From assembly GCA_964246015.1 (NCBI GenBank), contig CAXTPG010000085.1, forward strand, positions 1-20,248: DNA of 20,248 nt. The letters are read 5' to 3'. The stretch comes from JBBROS01 sp964246015. GTDB lineage: Bacteria; Pseudomonadota; Alphaproteobacteria; Acetobacterales; Acetobacteraceae. Every line of letters starts with the position of its first letter. Positions within the stretch are counted from its first letter, which is position 1. Positions 12,684-19,476 of the stretch are shown piece after piece. The notes beneath the pieces were generated by a model. That model saw only the letters and a list, made by a program, of their open reading frames with translations. It was not told the origin of the DNA and made no database searches. The position numbers and the translations under genes were made by a program.

Positions 12684-14438
12684 ATGCCCACGATGGAACA
12701 AGCCACGGTCGCGACGCGACGGCGCTTTCAGTTGCTGCTGATCAAGCCGTCGCACTACGACGACGACGGGTATGTCATCCGGTGGTGGCGGTCGATGATT
12801 CCCGCCAATTCGCTGGCCGCCGTGCATGCGGTGGCGGAGGAGGCGGCGGGCCGGGGCGTGCTGGGCGACGACGTCGGGGTCGAGATCGTGGCGATCGACG
12901 AGAGCAATACCCGGGTGGACATTCCGGCGATCCTGCGGCGGTTCCGCGCGCATGGCGGGTTCGGGCTGGTGGGGCTGGTGGGCGTGCAGTCCAACCAGTT
13001 TCCCCGCGCGATGGATATTGCGCGCCCGTTGCGGGAGGCGGGCATCCCGGTCGCGATCGGGGGATTCCATGTCTCGGGCGTGCTGGCGATGATCGACGGG
13101 CATGCGCTGGGGCTGGACGACTGCCGGGCGCTGGGCGTGGCGATGGTGGCGGGGGAGATCGAGGGGCGGTTCGACGCGATCCTGCGGGACGCGGCGGCGG
13201 GGACGCTGCAGCCGCTGTATGATTTCCGTGCGACGCTGCCGGGGATGGCGGGGACGCCGGTGCCGTTCCTGCCGCGGGCGAACGTGCGGCGCACGGCGGG
13301 GAAGAGCACCAGCTTCGACGCCGGGCGGGGCTGCCCGTACCAGTGCTCGTTCTGCACCATCATCAACGTGCAGGGGCGGATTTCGCGGTATCGGTCGCCG
13401 GACGACGTGGAGGCGCTGGTGCGGCTGAACTGGGCGCAGGGGATCCACAAGTTCTTCATCACCGACGACAATTTCGCGCGGAACCGGGACTGGGAGGCGA
13501 TCCTGGACCGGCTGATCCGGCTGCGGGAGGAGGACGGCATCCCGCTGGGGCTGCTGATCCAGGTGGATACGCTGTGCCACAAGATTCCGCGGTTCATCGA
13601 GAAGTCGAAGCGGGCGGGGGTGACGCGGGTGTTCATCGGGCTGGAGAACATCAATCCCGAGAACCTGCTGGGCGCGAAGAAGCGGCAGAACAAGCTGACC
13701 GAGTATCGCCGGATGCTGCTGGCGTGGAAGGCGCAGGGCATCATGACGCTGGCCGGTTATATCCTGGGGTTTCCCGGCGACACGCCCGCGTCGATCCGGA
13801 GGGATATCGAGGTGATCCAGCGCGAGCTGCCGATCGACGTGCTGGAGTTCTTCTGCCTGACCCCCCTGCCCGGCTCCGAGGACCATCAGACGCTGTGGCG
13901 GGCGGGGGTGCCGATGCATCCGGATCTCAACATCTACGACCTGGAGCACGTGTGCGCGCCGCACCCGAAGATGTCGACGGCGGAGTGGGAGGGGATCTAC
14001 CGCGAGGTTTGGGACCTGTATTACAGCCGGGCGCACATGATGACGCTGCTGCGCCGGGCCGCGGCGACGGGGCTGCCGATGCGGAGCCTGGTGTTCCTGC
14101 TGCTGACGTTCTCGACGACGATCGCGGTGGAGCGGGTGCATCCGCTGCAGGGGGGGATCGTGCGGATGAAGCATCCGTCGGAGCGGCGGCCGGGGTTGCG
14201 GCAGTGGCCGGCGGCGCTGTTCTGGCCGTGGTTCGCGGGGGAGGTGCTTTGGAAGCACGCGCGGCTGGGGAGCGCGTGGTGGCGGCTGCGGCGGATGGCG
14301 GCGCGGGCGGTGCGGGAGCAGGGTGCGGCGCCGTATACGGATGTCGCGATGGTGCAGGGCGGGGCGGAGGACGAGGCGAAGCTGGAGTTGATGGCGCCGG
14401 TCGGGGCGAAGCGGGTGGCGGCGCGGCAGACGGCCTGA
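12684..14438 (+). CDS. Radical SAM protein with cobalamin-binding-type N-terminal domain, substrate unknown
   Basis: Iron-sulfur enzyme that should cleave S-adenosylmethionine to start radical chemistry. Of 584 residues from ATG 12684, the N-terminal about 15-170 resembles a B12-binding Rossmann domain, with LLLIKPSHYDDDGY, LVGLVGVQSNQF and VAIGGFHVSG (123-132). The classical DxHxxG cobalamin-ligand motif is not seen. The radical SAM core starts at about 208 with the cluster motif CPYQCSFC (cysteines 217, 221, 224), followed by FFITDDNFARN, FIGLENINPENL and YILGFPGDTPASI. About 140 residues after 440 form a C-terminal extension with tryptophan-rich amphipathic segments and basic residues. The gene stands alone, so neighbours do not suggest a substrate; lipid, hopanoid or secondary-metabolite methylation are only guesses. 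Starts at TTG 12672 or ATG 12693 are also possible; none has a strong ribosome binding site. Confidence 0.88.
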   Translation: MPTMEQATVATRRRFQLLLIKPSHYDDDGYVIRWWRSMIPANSLAAVHAVAEEAAGRGVLGDDVGVEIVAIDESNTRVDIPAILRRFRAHGGFGLVGLVGVQSNQFPRAMDIARPLREAGIPVAIGGFHVSGVLAMIDGHALGLDDCRALGVAMVAGEIEGRFDAILRDAAAGTLQPLYDFRATLPGMAGTPVPFLPRANVRRTAGKSTSFDAGRGCPYQCSFCTIINVQGRISRYRSPDDVEALVRLNWAQGIHKFFITDDNFARNRDWEAILDRLIRLREEDGIPLGLLIQVDTLCHKIPRFIEKSKRAGVTRVFIGLENINPENLLGAKKRQNKLTEYRRMLLAWKAQGIMTLAGYILGFPGDTPASIRRDIEVIQRELPIDVLEFFCLTPLPGSEDHQTLWRAGVPMHPDLNIYDLEHVCAPHPKMSTAEWEGIYREVWDLYYSRAHMMTLLRRAAATGLPMRSLVFLLLTFSTTIAVERVHPLQGGIVRMKHPSERRPGLRQWPAALFWPWFAGEVLWKHARLGSAWWRLRRMAARAVREQGAAPYTDVAMVQGGAEDEAKLELMAPVGAKRVAARQTA

Positions 14439-14464
14439 CGGGCGGCGGCTGTTTCGGGGGGGGT

Positions 14465-14545
14465 GGTGGAATGAAGGGCATTCCACCCTACGGGTTGGCG
14501 TTTTCCGCTGGTGTTGGTGGAATGAAGGGCATTCCACCCTACGGG
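14465..14545. repeat. Tandem pair of GGTGGAATG-family palindromes
   Basis: Two identical 30-bp copies at 14465-14494 and 14516-14545, 51 bp apart. Each has the 9-bp arms GGTGGAATG and CATTCCACC around AAGGG, followed by CTACGGG. They occupy the 126-bp junction between the converging radical SAM gene and the hydroxyacid dehydrogenase gene. The related element at 6403 has a different loop and a 10-bp stem. Confidence 0.9.
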
Positions 14546-14564
14546 CCTGGCGGTTTGGGGGGGG

Positions 14565-15530
14565 TTATGGGACCTGGTCGATTTCGGGGACGGGTTCGCC
14601 GCGGGCGACCAGGGTGATGTTGCGGAGCCAGTGGCGGATGCCCTTGGCGGAGTTCTCGAAGGCGGTCGAGGCGCAGTGGGGGGTCACCACCACGTTGGGC
14701 AGGTGCAGGAGGGGGTTGGCGGGGTCGGGGGGTTCGGGGTCGAACACGTCGACGGCGGCGGCGGCGAGGTGGCCGCTGCGGAGGGCGTCGACGAGGTCCG
14801 ATTCGACGACGATGCCGCCGCGGGCGACGTTGACGAGGATGCTGCCGGGCTTCATGGCCGCGAGCTGGGGGGCTGCGATCATGCCGCGGGTTTCGGGGGT
14901 GAGGGGGCAGGTGAGGCAGAGCACGTCGACCTCGGGCAGCATGGCGGCGACGGTGCGGTATTCGATGCCGAGGGCGGCCTCGCGCTCGGGCGGGATGGGG
15001 CGGCGGTTGTGGTAGAGGATGCGGCAGCCGAAGCCGGGGAGGCGCTTGGCGACTTCCGTGCCGATGGCGCCGAGGCCGATGATGCCGACGGTCTTGCCGG
15101 AGAGCAGCACGCTGTGGCGCCAGATCTCGTTCTTGGCCCAGCGGCCTTCGACCATGCTGTTATGGGCGGTGACGACGCGGCGGCCGGCGGCGAGCATGAG
15201 GGCGAGGGCGAATTCGGCGACCGGGACGGCGTTGCCGCCGGTGGTGCGGGCGACCTGGATGCCGCGGGCGCGGGCGGTGTCCATGTCGATGTTCTCGACG
15301 CCCACGCCCCATTTGTGCGCCATCTTGAGGCGCGGGGCGGCGTTGAGGAGTTCGGCGGGGAGGCCCACGTCCCAGAAGACGACGTAGTCGGCGTCGGCCA
15401 TCTTCGCGGCGAGGTGGGCGGGGTCCGCGTTGTCGGTCGTGCTGAGGGCGAAGCCTGCGGGGAGTTCGGCGCGGATGATGTCCTTCAGCTCGTCGTTGAT
15501 GGGCTGCAGCACGAGGATGGTTTCGGTCAT
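14565..15530 (-). CDS. D-2-hydroxyacid dehydrogenase (2-hydroxyacid/2-ketoacid reductase family)
   Basis: Cytoplasmic NAD(P)H-dependent enzyme interconverting a 2-keto acid and a D-2-hydroxy acid. It has 321 residues, normal for the family. The dinucleotide fold has GLGAIG at 152-157. The catalytic triad is visible as R237 in NVARGG, E266 in DVFDPEPPDP and H285 in VVTPHCAS. The second strand ends ILYHNRRP, with arginines where NAD-preferring members have an acidic residue, so NADP(H) preference is inferred. Glyoxylate/hydroxypyruvate reductase or a phosphoglycerate dehydrogenase relative are possible specific roles. The ATG at 15530 overlaps the stop of the GMC gene (ATGA) and is preceded by AAGGAG 5 nt away. 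An open frame extending to 15602 lies inside the GMC gene and is not used. Confidence 0.92.
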   Translation of the reverse strand: MTETILVLQPINDELKDIIRAELPAGFALSTTDNADPAHLAAKMADADYVVFWDVGLPAELLNAAPRLKMAHKWGVGVENIDMDTARARGIQVARTTGGNAVPVAEFALALMLAAGRRVVTAHNSMVEGRWAKNEIWRHSVLLSGKTVGIIGLGAIGTEVAKRLPGFGCRILYHNRRPIPPEREAALGIEYRTVAAMLPEVDVLCLTCPLTPETRGMIAAPQLAAMKPGSILVNVARGGIVVESDLVDALRSGHLAAAAVDVFDPEPPDPANPLLHLPNVVVTPHCASTAFENSAKGIRHWLRNITLVARGEPVPEIDQVP

Positions 15531-17083
15531 CGGGTCTCCTTGAGGCGGTCCGCCGCGATCAGGCCGATCGCGACGCAGGTGAAGTGCGTGTTGGCCCGGC
15601 AATCCGCGGGCATGATGGACGCGTCGGCCACGAACAGGTTGTCCACGCCCTTCACGCGCAGGTCGGGGTCGACGACGCCGCGGGGGTCCTCGTAGGCGGT
15701 CATGCGGCAGGTGCCGGCGGCGTGCTGGATGTCGGCGGCCTGGTCGAGCAGGAGGGCGTCCTGGTCGGCGTCCGGGAGGGCGAGCGCTTCGTCGAAGGAG
15801 AGGTTGGTTTCGGCGACGGTGATGGGGTGGGCGACGTCCTGCAGGGCCGGGTGGGCGGCGAGGCGGCCGAGGCGGCGGAGGGCGTCGCGCATGCGGAGGC
15901 GGTCGCGGGGGTCGTCCAGCATGTTCTCGTCGACGACGGGGTTGGCGTGCGGGTCGGCGCCGGCGAGGGTGACGGCGCCGCGGGAGAAGGCCTGGAAGAG
16001 GGCTGCGCCGACGGCGCCCTGGCCGCTGGGGCGTCCGGCGTCGCCGAGGCCGCGGTGGTTGAAGCCGATCATGATCATGTCGCGCCGGCCGCCGCCGCCG
16101 AGGCCCGAGGTGTAGGTGACGCAGCAGTTGGTGTGGCGCTGGTCCGGGTCGGTGGTGACGGCGTGGGGGCGGAGCGGGAGGGTCATGCGGATGATGGGGT
16201 GGTCCATGAAGTGGCGGCCGACGGCGGGGGTGTCGCGGGTGACGGGGATTCCGAGGGCGTGCAGTTCGGCGGCCGGGCCGATGCCGGAGCGGAGGAGGAT
16301 GGCGGGGGAGTGGATGGCGCCGGCGCAGAGGAGGATGGCGCGGGCGGGGATCGTGGTCCAGCCTTCGCCGGGGCGGTGGACGTGGAGGCCGGTGGCGCGG
16401 CCGTGCTCGATCACGACGCGGTCGACGAGGGTGTCGCCGCGGATCTCGAGGTTGGGGCGGGTGCGGGCGGGTTCCAGGAAGGCTTCATTGGTGGAGACCC
16501 GGCGGCCGTCGCGGCTGTTGATGGGGTAGCAGGAGACGCCTTCCCCGGCCGGGGCGTTGAGGTCGGGGTTCCAGGGGTAGCCGGAGCCGAGGGCGGCGTC
16601 GCGGAGGGCGCGGTCGACGGGGCCCCAGTCGGATTGGGGGGCGCGGTGGACGGGGATGGGTCCGCCGGGGCGGTTGGCGTCCGGGTCGTCCTCGAAGGCG
16701 TCCATGACGCCGAGGACGCGGGTGGCGTTCCAGCCTTCGCAGCCGGCTTCGGCCCATTCGTCGAAGGCGTCGGCGACGCCGCGGATGGCGATCTGGGCGT
16801 TGACGATGGATGAGCCGCCGAGGCCGCGTCCGCGCCAGTAGAATCGGGGGGCTTGGGCGCGGGTGCGGCGGGTGAGGAGGCCGGGCCACTGCCAGCGGGC
16901 CTGGTGGGCGGGGTCGTTCATGAAGGGGTTGATGTTGGCGCTGAGCATGGCGGCGGGGGCGTCGGCGGCGCGCCAATCCTGGCCGGCTTCGAGCAGGAGG
17001 ACCCGGCGGGCGGGGTCTTCGGAGAGGCGGGCGGCGGCGGGGGCCCCGGCGGAGCCCGCGCCGACCACGATCACGTCATGCAT
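15527..17083 (-). CDS. GMC family FAD-dependent oxidoreductase
   Basis: Flavoprotein of the glucose-methanol-choline family that oxidises an alcohol or polyol, usually to an aldehyde or ketone. From ATG 17083 it has 518 residues. The FAD-binding fold opens MHDVIVVGAGSAGAPAAARL and continues with LLLEAG near 30; the flavin loop WRGRGLGGSSIVNAQIAIRG is the GMC signature 1, and LLCAGAIHSPAILLRSGIGP is signature 2. The C-terminal catalytic region has HAAGTCRM with H454 and DCRANTHFT with N498, the usual His/Asn pair. There is no signal peptide, so it should be cytoplasmic. An alternative ATG at 17104 adds seven residues that are not part of the fold and has no ribosome binding site. It overlaps the D-2-hydroxyacid dehydrogenase gene by 4 nt, implying linked metabolism; the substrate is unknown. 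Confidence 0.92.
   Translation of the reverse strand: MHDVIVVGAGSAGAPAAARLSEDPARRVLLLEAGQDWRAADAPAAMLSANINPFMNDPAHQARWQWPGLLTRRTRAQAPRFYWRGRGLGGSSIVNAQIAIRGVADAFDEWAEAGCEGWNATRVLGVMDAFEDDPDANRPGGPIPVHRAPQSDWGPVDRALRDAALGSGYPWNPDLNAPAGEGVSCYPINSRDGRRVSTNEAFLEPARTRPNLEIRGDTLVDRVVIEHGRATGLHVHRPGEGWTTIPARAILLCAGAIHSPAILLRSGIGPAAELHALGIPVTRDTPAVGRHFMDHPIIRMTLPLRPHAVTTDPDQRHTNCCVTYTSGLGGGGRRDMIMIGFNHRGLGDAGRPSGQGAVGAALFQAFSRGAVTLAGADPHANPVVDENMLDDPRDRLRMRDALRRLGRLAAHPALQDVAHPITVAETNLSFDEALALPDADQDALLLDQAADIQHAAGTCRMTAYEDPRGVVDPDLRVKGVDNLFVADASIMPADCRANTHFTCVAIGLIAADRLKETR
15536..15541 (-). promoter_or_regulatory. Ribosome binding site of the D-2-hydroxyacid dehydrogenase gene
   Basis: AAGGAG on the minus strand, 5 nt before ATG 15530, embedded in the last codons of the GMC gene. 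It supports the short start and coupled translation. Confidence 0.7.
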
Positions 17084-17118
17084 TCGCCGCGGCACCGCTT
17101 CCATGTCATAGGCGCAGT

Positions 17119-18015
17119 ATGCACGGCAGCATCGGCAGCGCCTACCTGGCGCCGGAGGGATTGGAGGGGACGCTTGCGCGGTCGCTGGAGCTGATGGGCG
17201 CCGGGCCGGTGGCGTGGCATGGGCGGCTGGCGCTGTCGGGGGGGGCGGCGGTGGACTGCCCGTGGGCGCAGGATATCTGGACGGCGCCGGGGGAGCATGC
17301 AGTGGCCTCGGTCAAGGGGGCGGCGGATGTGCTGCGGGGGATGCAGCGGAACTGGTGCCTGTATGCGGCGGGGCATCACCGGCGGTCGGCGTTGATCGAG
17401 GCTCGGTTGCCGCCGGTGAAGGGGGCGGCGCTGGTGTTTCCGGCGGCGGCGCCGGGGGCGCATCTGGGGGCGTGGACGTTGCTGGCGGCGGATCGGCTGC
17501 TGGCGTCGCCGACGAAGTCGAGCCCGGTGCCGAACGGGGAGTGGCGGTTCGAGGAGGATCATATCGGGCCGCCGAGCCGGGCCTATCTGAAGTTGTGGGA
17601 GGCGTTGACTCGGATGGGGGCGTGGCCGGGGGCGGGGGATTCGTGCCTGGATCTGGGGGCGTCGCCGGGGGGGTGGACGTGGGTGCTGGCGCAGACGGGG
17701 GCGCAGGTGGTTGCGGTGGACAAGGCGCCGCTGGATGCCCGTGTGGCGGGTCTGGCGAACGTGGAGCAGGCGATCGACAGCGCGTTCGCGCTGGAGCCGC
17801 GGGCGGTGGACTGGCTGGTGTGCGACGTGATCGCGTATCCGGAGCGGACGCTGGCGCTGCTGGAGCGGTGGTTGCCGGTGGCGCGGCGGGTGGTGTGCAC
17901 GGTGAAGTTCCAGGGGGAGACGGACCATGGGGCGGTGGAGCGGATCATGGCGCTGCCGGGGGTGCGGGTGGCGCACCTGTTCCATAACAAGCATGAGCTG
18001 ACGGTGATGCGGTAG
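17119..18015 (+). CDS. rlmM: SAM-dependent methyltransferase, RlmM-like (23S rRNA 2'-O-methyltransferase)
   Basis: Cytoplasmic RNA ribose methyltransferase; E. coli RlmM methylates C2498 of 23S rRNA. It has 298 residues. The C-terminal FtsJ/RrmJ-like Rossmann domain shows SCLDLGASPGGWTWVL (175-190) as the SAM-binding motif I, VAVDKAPL for motif II, DWLVCDV with D236, CTVKFQG with K263, and HNKHELTVM with E293. With K158 in SRAYLKLWEAL this completes the K-D-K-E catalytic tetrad of the family. The N-terminal 140 residues are shorter than in E. coli RlmM (366 in total) and only loosely resemble its substrate-binding part. The gene is divergent from the GMC gene with only 35 bp between the chosen starts, so both promoters must overlap coding sequence. 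An AGG at 17110-17112 is a weak ribosome binding site. Confidence 0.85.
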   Translation: MHGSIGSAYLAPEGLEGTLARSLELMGAGPVAWHGRLALSGGAAVDCPWAQDIWTAPGEHAVASVKGAADVLRGMQRNWCLYAAGHHRRSALIEARLPPVKGAALVFPAAAPGAHLGAWTLLAADRLLASPTKSSPVPNGEWRFEEDHIGPPSRAYLKLWEALTRMGAWPGAGDSCLDLGASPGGWTWVLAQTGAQVVAVDKAPLDARVAGLANVEQAIDSAFALEPRAVDWLVCDVIAYPERTLALLERWLPVARRVVCTVKFQGETDHGAVERIMALPGVRVAHLFHNKHELTVMR

Positions 18016-18038
18016 GTCTGCGGTACGATGGATTGCGA

Positions 18039-18094
18039 GCCGGCGGGACGCCGGCGCTACGTTGTGATCTGGCCGGCGGGACGCCGGCGCTACG
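18039..18094. repeat. Tandem pair of GCCGGCG-family palindromes
   Basis: Two identical 23-bp copies at 18039-18061 and 18072-18094, 33 bp apart, each with the stem GCCGGCG-GGA-CGCCGGC followed by GCTACG. They fill the 87-bp junction between the rlmM-like gene (+) and the small hypothetical gene (-). A third copy is at 9798. Confidence 0.9.
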
Positions 18095-18102
18095 GGTTGT
18101 CT

Positions 18103-18297
18103 TTACTTGTCTTCCTGGATTCGGTTGAGGGCGGATTCCGTTTGTTCGCGGTCGGAGGTGGGGCGGCCCTTCGGTTCGTGCTCGTCGATGCCTTCCGGGA
18201 TGCCGTGGGGGGTATCGCCGGGGGGGTTGTGGTCGGCGTTCTGGTCGGGCGGGGCGCCGTGGGATGGCGGTTCGGGGGGGCGGCGGGGCGTGTTCAT
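18103..18297 (-). CDS. Small proline-rich hydrophilic hypothetical protein
   Basis: A 64-residue open frame starting 33 nt after the stop of the aminotransferase gene on the same strand. The product is acidic to neutral, rich in Pro, Gly, Asp and Glu, with PPGDTPHGIPEGIDEHEPKG in the middle and SDREQTESALNRIQEDK at the end, the latter probably helical. No membrane segment, cysteine or signal peptide is present. It is not antisense to any other gene and ends just before the palindrome pair, both of which argue for a real gene. No strong ribosome binding site precedes its ATG. I do not recognise a family; it could instead be non-coding spacer. Confidence 0.5.
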   Translation of the reverse strand: MNTPRRPPEPPSHGAPPDQNADHNPPGDTPHGIPEGIDEHEPKGRPTSDREQTESALNRIQEDK

Positions 18298-18330
18298 GGG
18301 GCGGGAACACGTGGGGGGGGTGCGGGTTCC

Positions 18331-19461
18331 CTAGTCCAGTGCGGCGGCCACGGCGTCGCAGACGCGTTCGGCGTCGGCGTCGGACAGGTCGGGGTGGATG
18401 GGCAGGGCCAGGATGCGGGTGGCGAGGTCCTCGCTGACCGGGAGGGGGGCGGCGTCGTGGGCGGCGGCGTAGGCGGGCTGTTTGTGCAGGGGGCGGGGGT
18501 AGTAGATGGCGGTGGGGACCCCCTGCCCTTTCAGCGCGGACTGGACGCGGGTGCGGGTGGGTTCGTCGTCCAGGAGGATGGCGTAGATGGCCCAGGCGCT
18601 GGTGCTGGCGGGGACGCGGGCGGGGGTGGTGACGAGGTTGCCGAGGCGGCGGTCGTAGATGGCGGCGATGCGTTCGCGGACGGCGAGTTCCTCGTCGAAG
18701 ACGTCGAGCTTGGCGAGCAGGACGGCGGCCTGGATCGTGTCCAGGCGGCCGTTCATCCCGGTGCGGAGGACTTCGTAGCGGGTCGTGCCCTCGCCGTGGG
18801 TTCGCAGGCTGCGGAACAGCGCGGCGCGGTCGTCGTCGTCGGTGAACAGCGCGCCGCCGTCGCCGTAGGCGCCGAGGGGCTTGCTGGGGAAGAAGCTGGT
18901 GGCGGTCGCCATCGCCTGGGTTCCGAGTTTCGCGCCGTGGAGGGAGGCGCCGAAGCTCTGGGCCAGGTCGTCGATGGTGAACAGGCCGTGGGTTGCGGCG
19001 ATGCGGTTGAGGGCGGGCCAGTCGGCGGGCTGTCCGAAGAGGTCGACGCCGATGATGGCGCGGGGGCGGAGGCGGCCTTCGTCGCGGGTCTGGACGATGC
19101 GGGCTTCGAGGTGGGCGGGGTCGATCTGGAAGGTGCGGGGGTCGACGTCGACGAAGACGGGGGTCGCGCCGAGGACGAGGGGGACCTCGGCGGTCGCGGT
19201 GTAGGTGAAGGCGGGCAGGAAGACGGCGTCGCCGCGGCCGATGCCTTCCGCCATCATCGCGATCTGCAGCGCGTCGGTGCCGGAGCTTACGCCGACGCAG
19301 TGCCTTGCGCCGCAATAGGCGGCCAGGCGGCCTTCCAGCTCGGCCACTTCGGGGCCCATGACGAACTGGCAGTGGGCGAGCACGGCTTCGAGCCGGGTCT
19401 TGAGGTTGGCGCCCAGGCGGGTCTGCTGGGTCTTGAGGTCGAGGAACGGGAGGGGCGTCAT
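18331..19461 (-). CDS. DegT/DnrJ/EryC1/StrS sugar aminotransferase (WbpE-like)
   Basis: PLP-dependent enzyme that transfers an amino group to a keto-sugar nucleotide in surface-polysaccharide synthesis. It has 376 residues, typical for the family. Visible parts are FVMGPEVAELEGRLAAY (33-49), SSGTDALQIA with the phosphate-binding SSGTDAL (59-65), FLPAFTYTATAE, the PLP-contacting IDDLAQSFG (163-171) and TSFFPSKPLGAYGDGGA with the Schiff-base lysine K194. The later MNGRLDTIQAAVLLAKL is also conserved. It most resembles WbpE, which aminates a 3-keto-glucuronate derivative of UDP-GlcNAc. That exact substrate is an inference. The usual EDAAQS reads DDLAQS here. The gene begins 15 nt after the stop of the WbpM-type gene, so they are co-transcribed. 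Confidence 0.9.
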   Translation of the reverse strand: MTPLPFLDLKTQQTRLGANLKTRLEAVLAHCQFVMGPEVAELEGRLAAYCGARHCVGVSSGTDALQIAMMAEGIGRGDAVFLPAFTYTATAEVPLVLGATPVFVDVDPRTFQIDPAHLEARIVQTRDEGRLRPRAIIGVDLFGQPADWPALNRIAATHGLFTIDDLAQSFGASLHGAKLGTQAMATATSFFPSKPLGAYGDGGALFTDDDDRAALFRSLRTHGEGTTRYEVLRTGMNGRLDTIQAAVLLAKLDVFDEELAVRERIAAIYDRRLGNLVTTPARVPASTSAWAIYAILLDDEPTRTRVQSALKGQGVPTAIYYPRPLHKQPAYAAAHDAAPLPVSEDLATRILALPIHPDLSDADAERVCDAVAAALD

Positions 19462-19476
19462 CTCAGTCTCGCCTTG

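Noticed and set aside
14565..14573. Functional link between the radical SAM gene and the dehydrogenase gene
   Set aside because: They converge and are separated by the palindrome pair, so there is no operon evidence.
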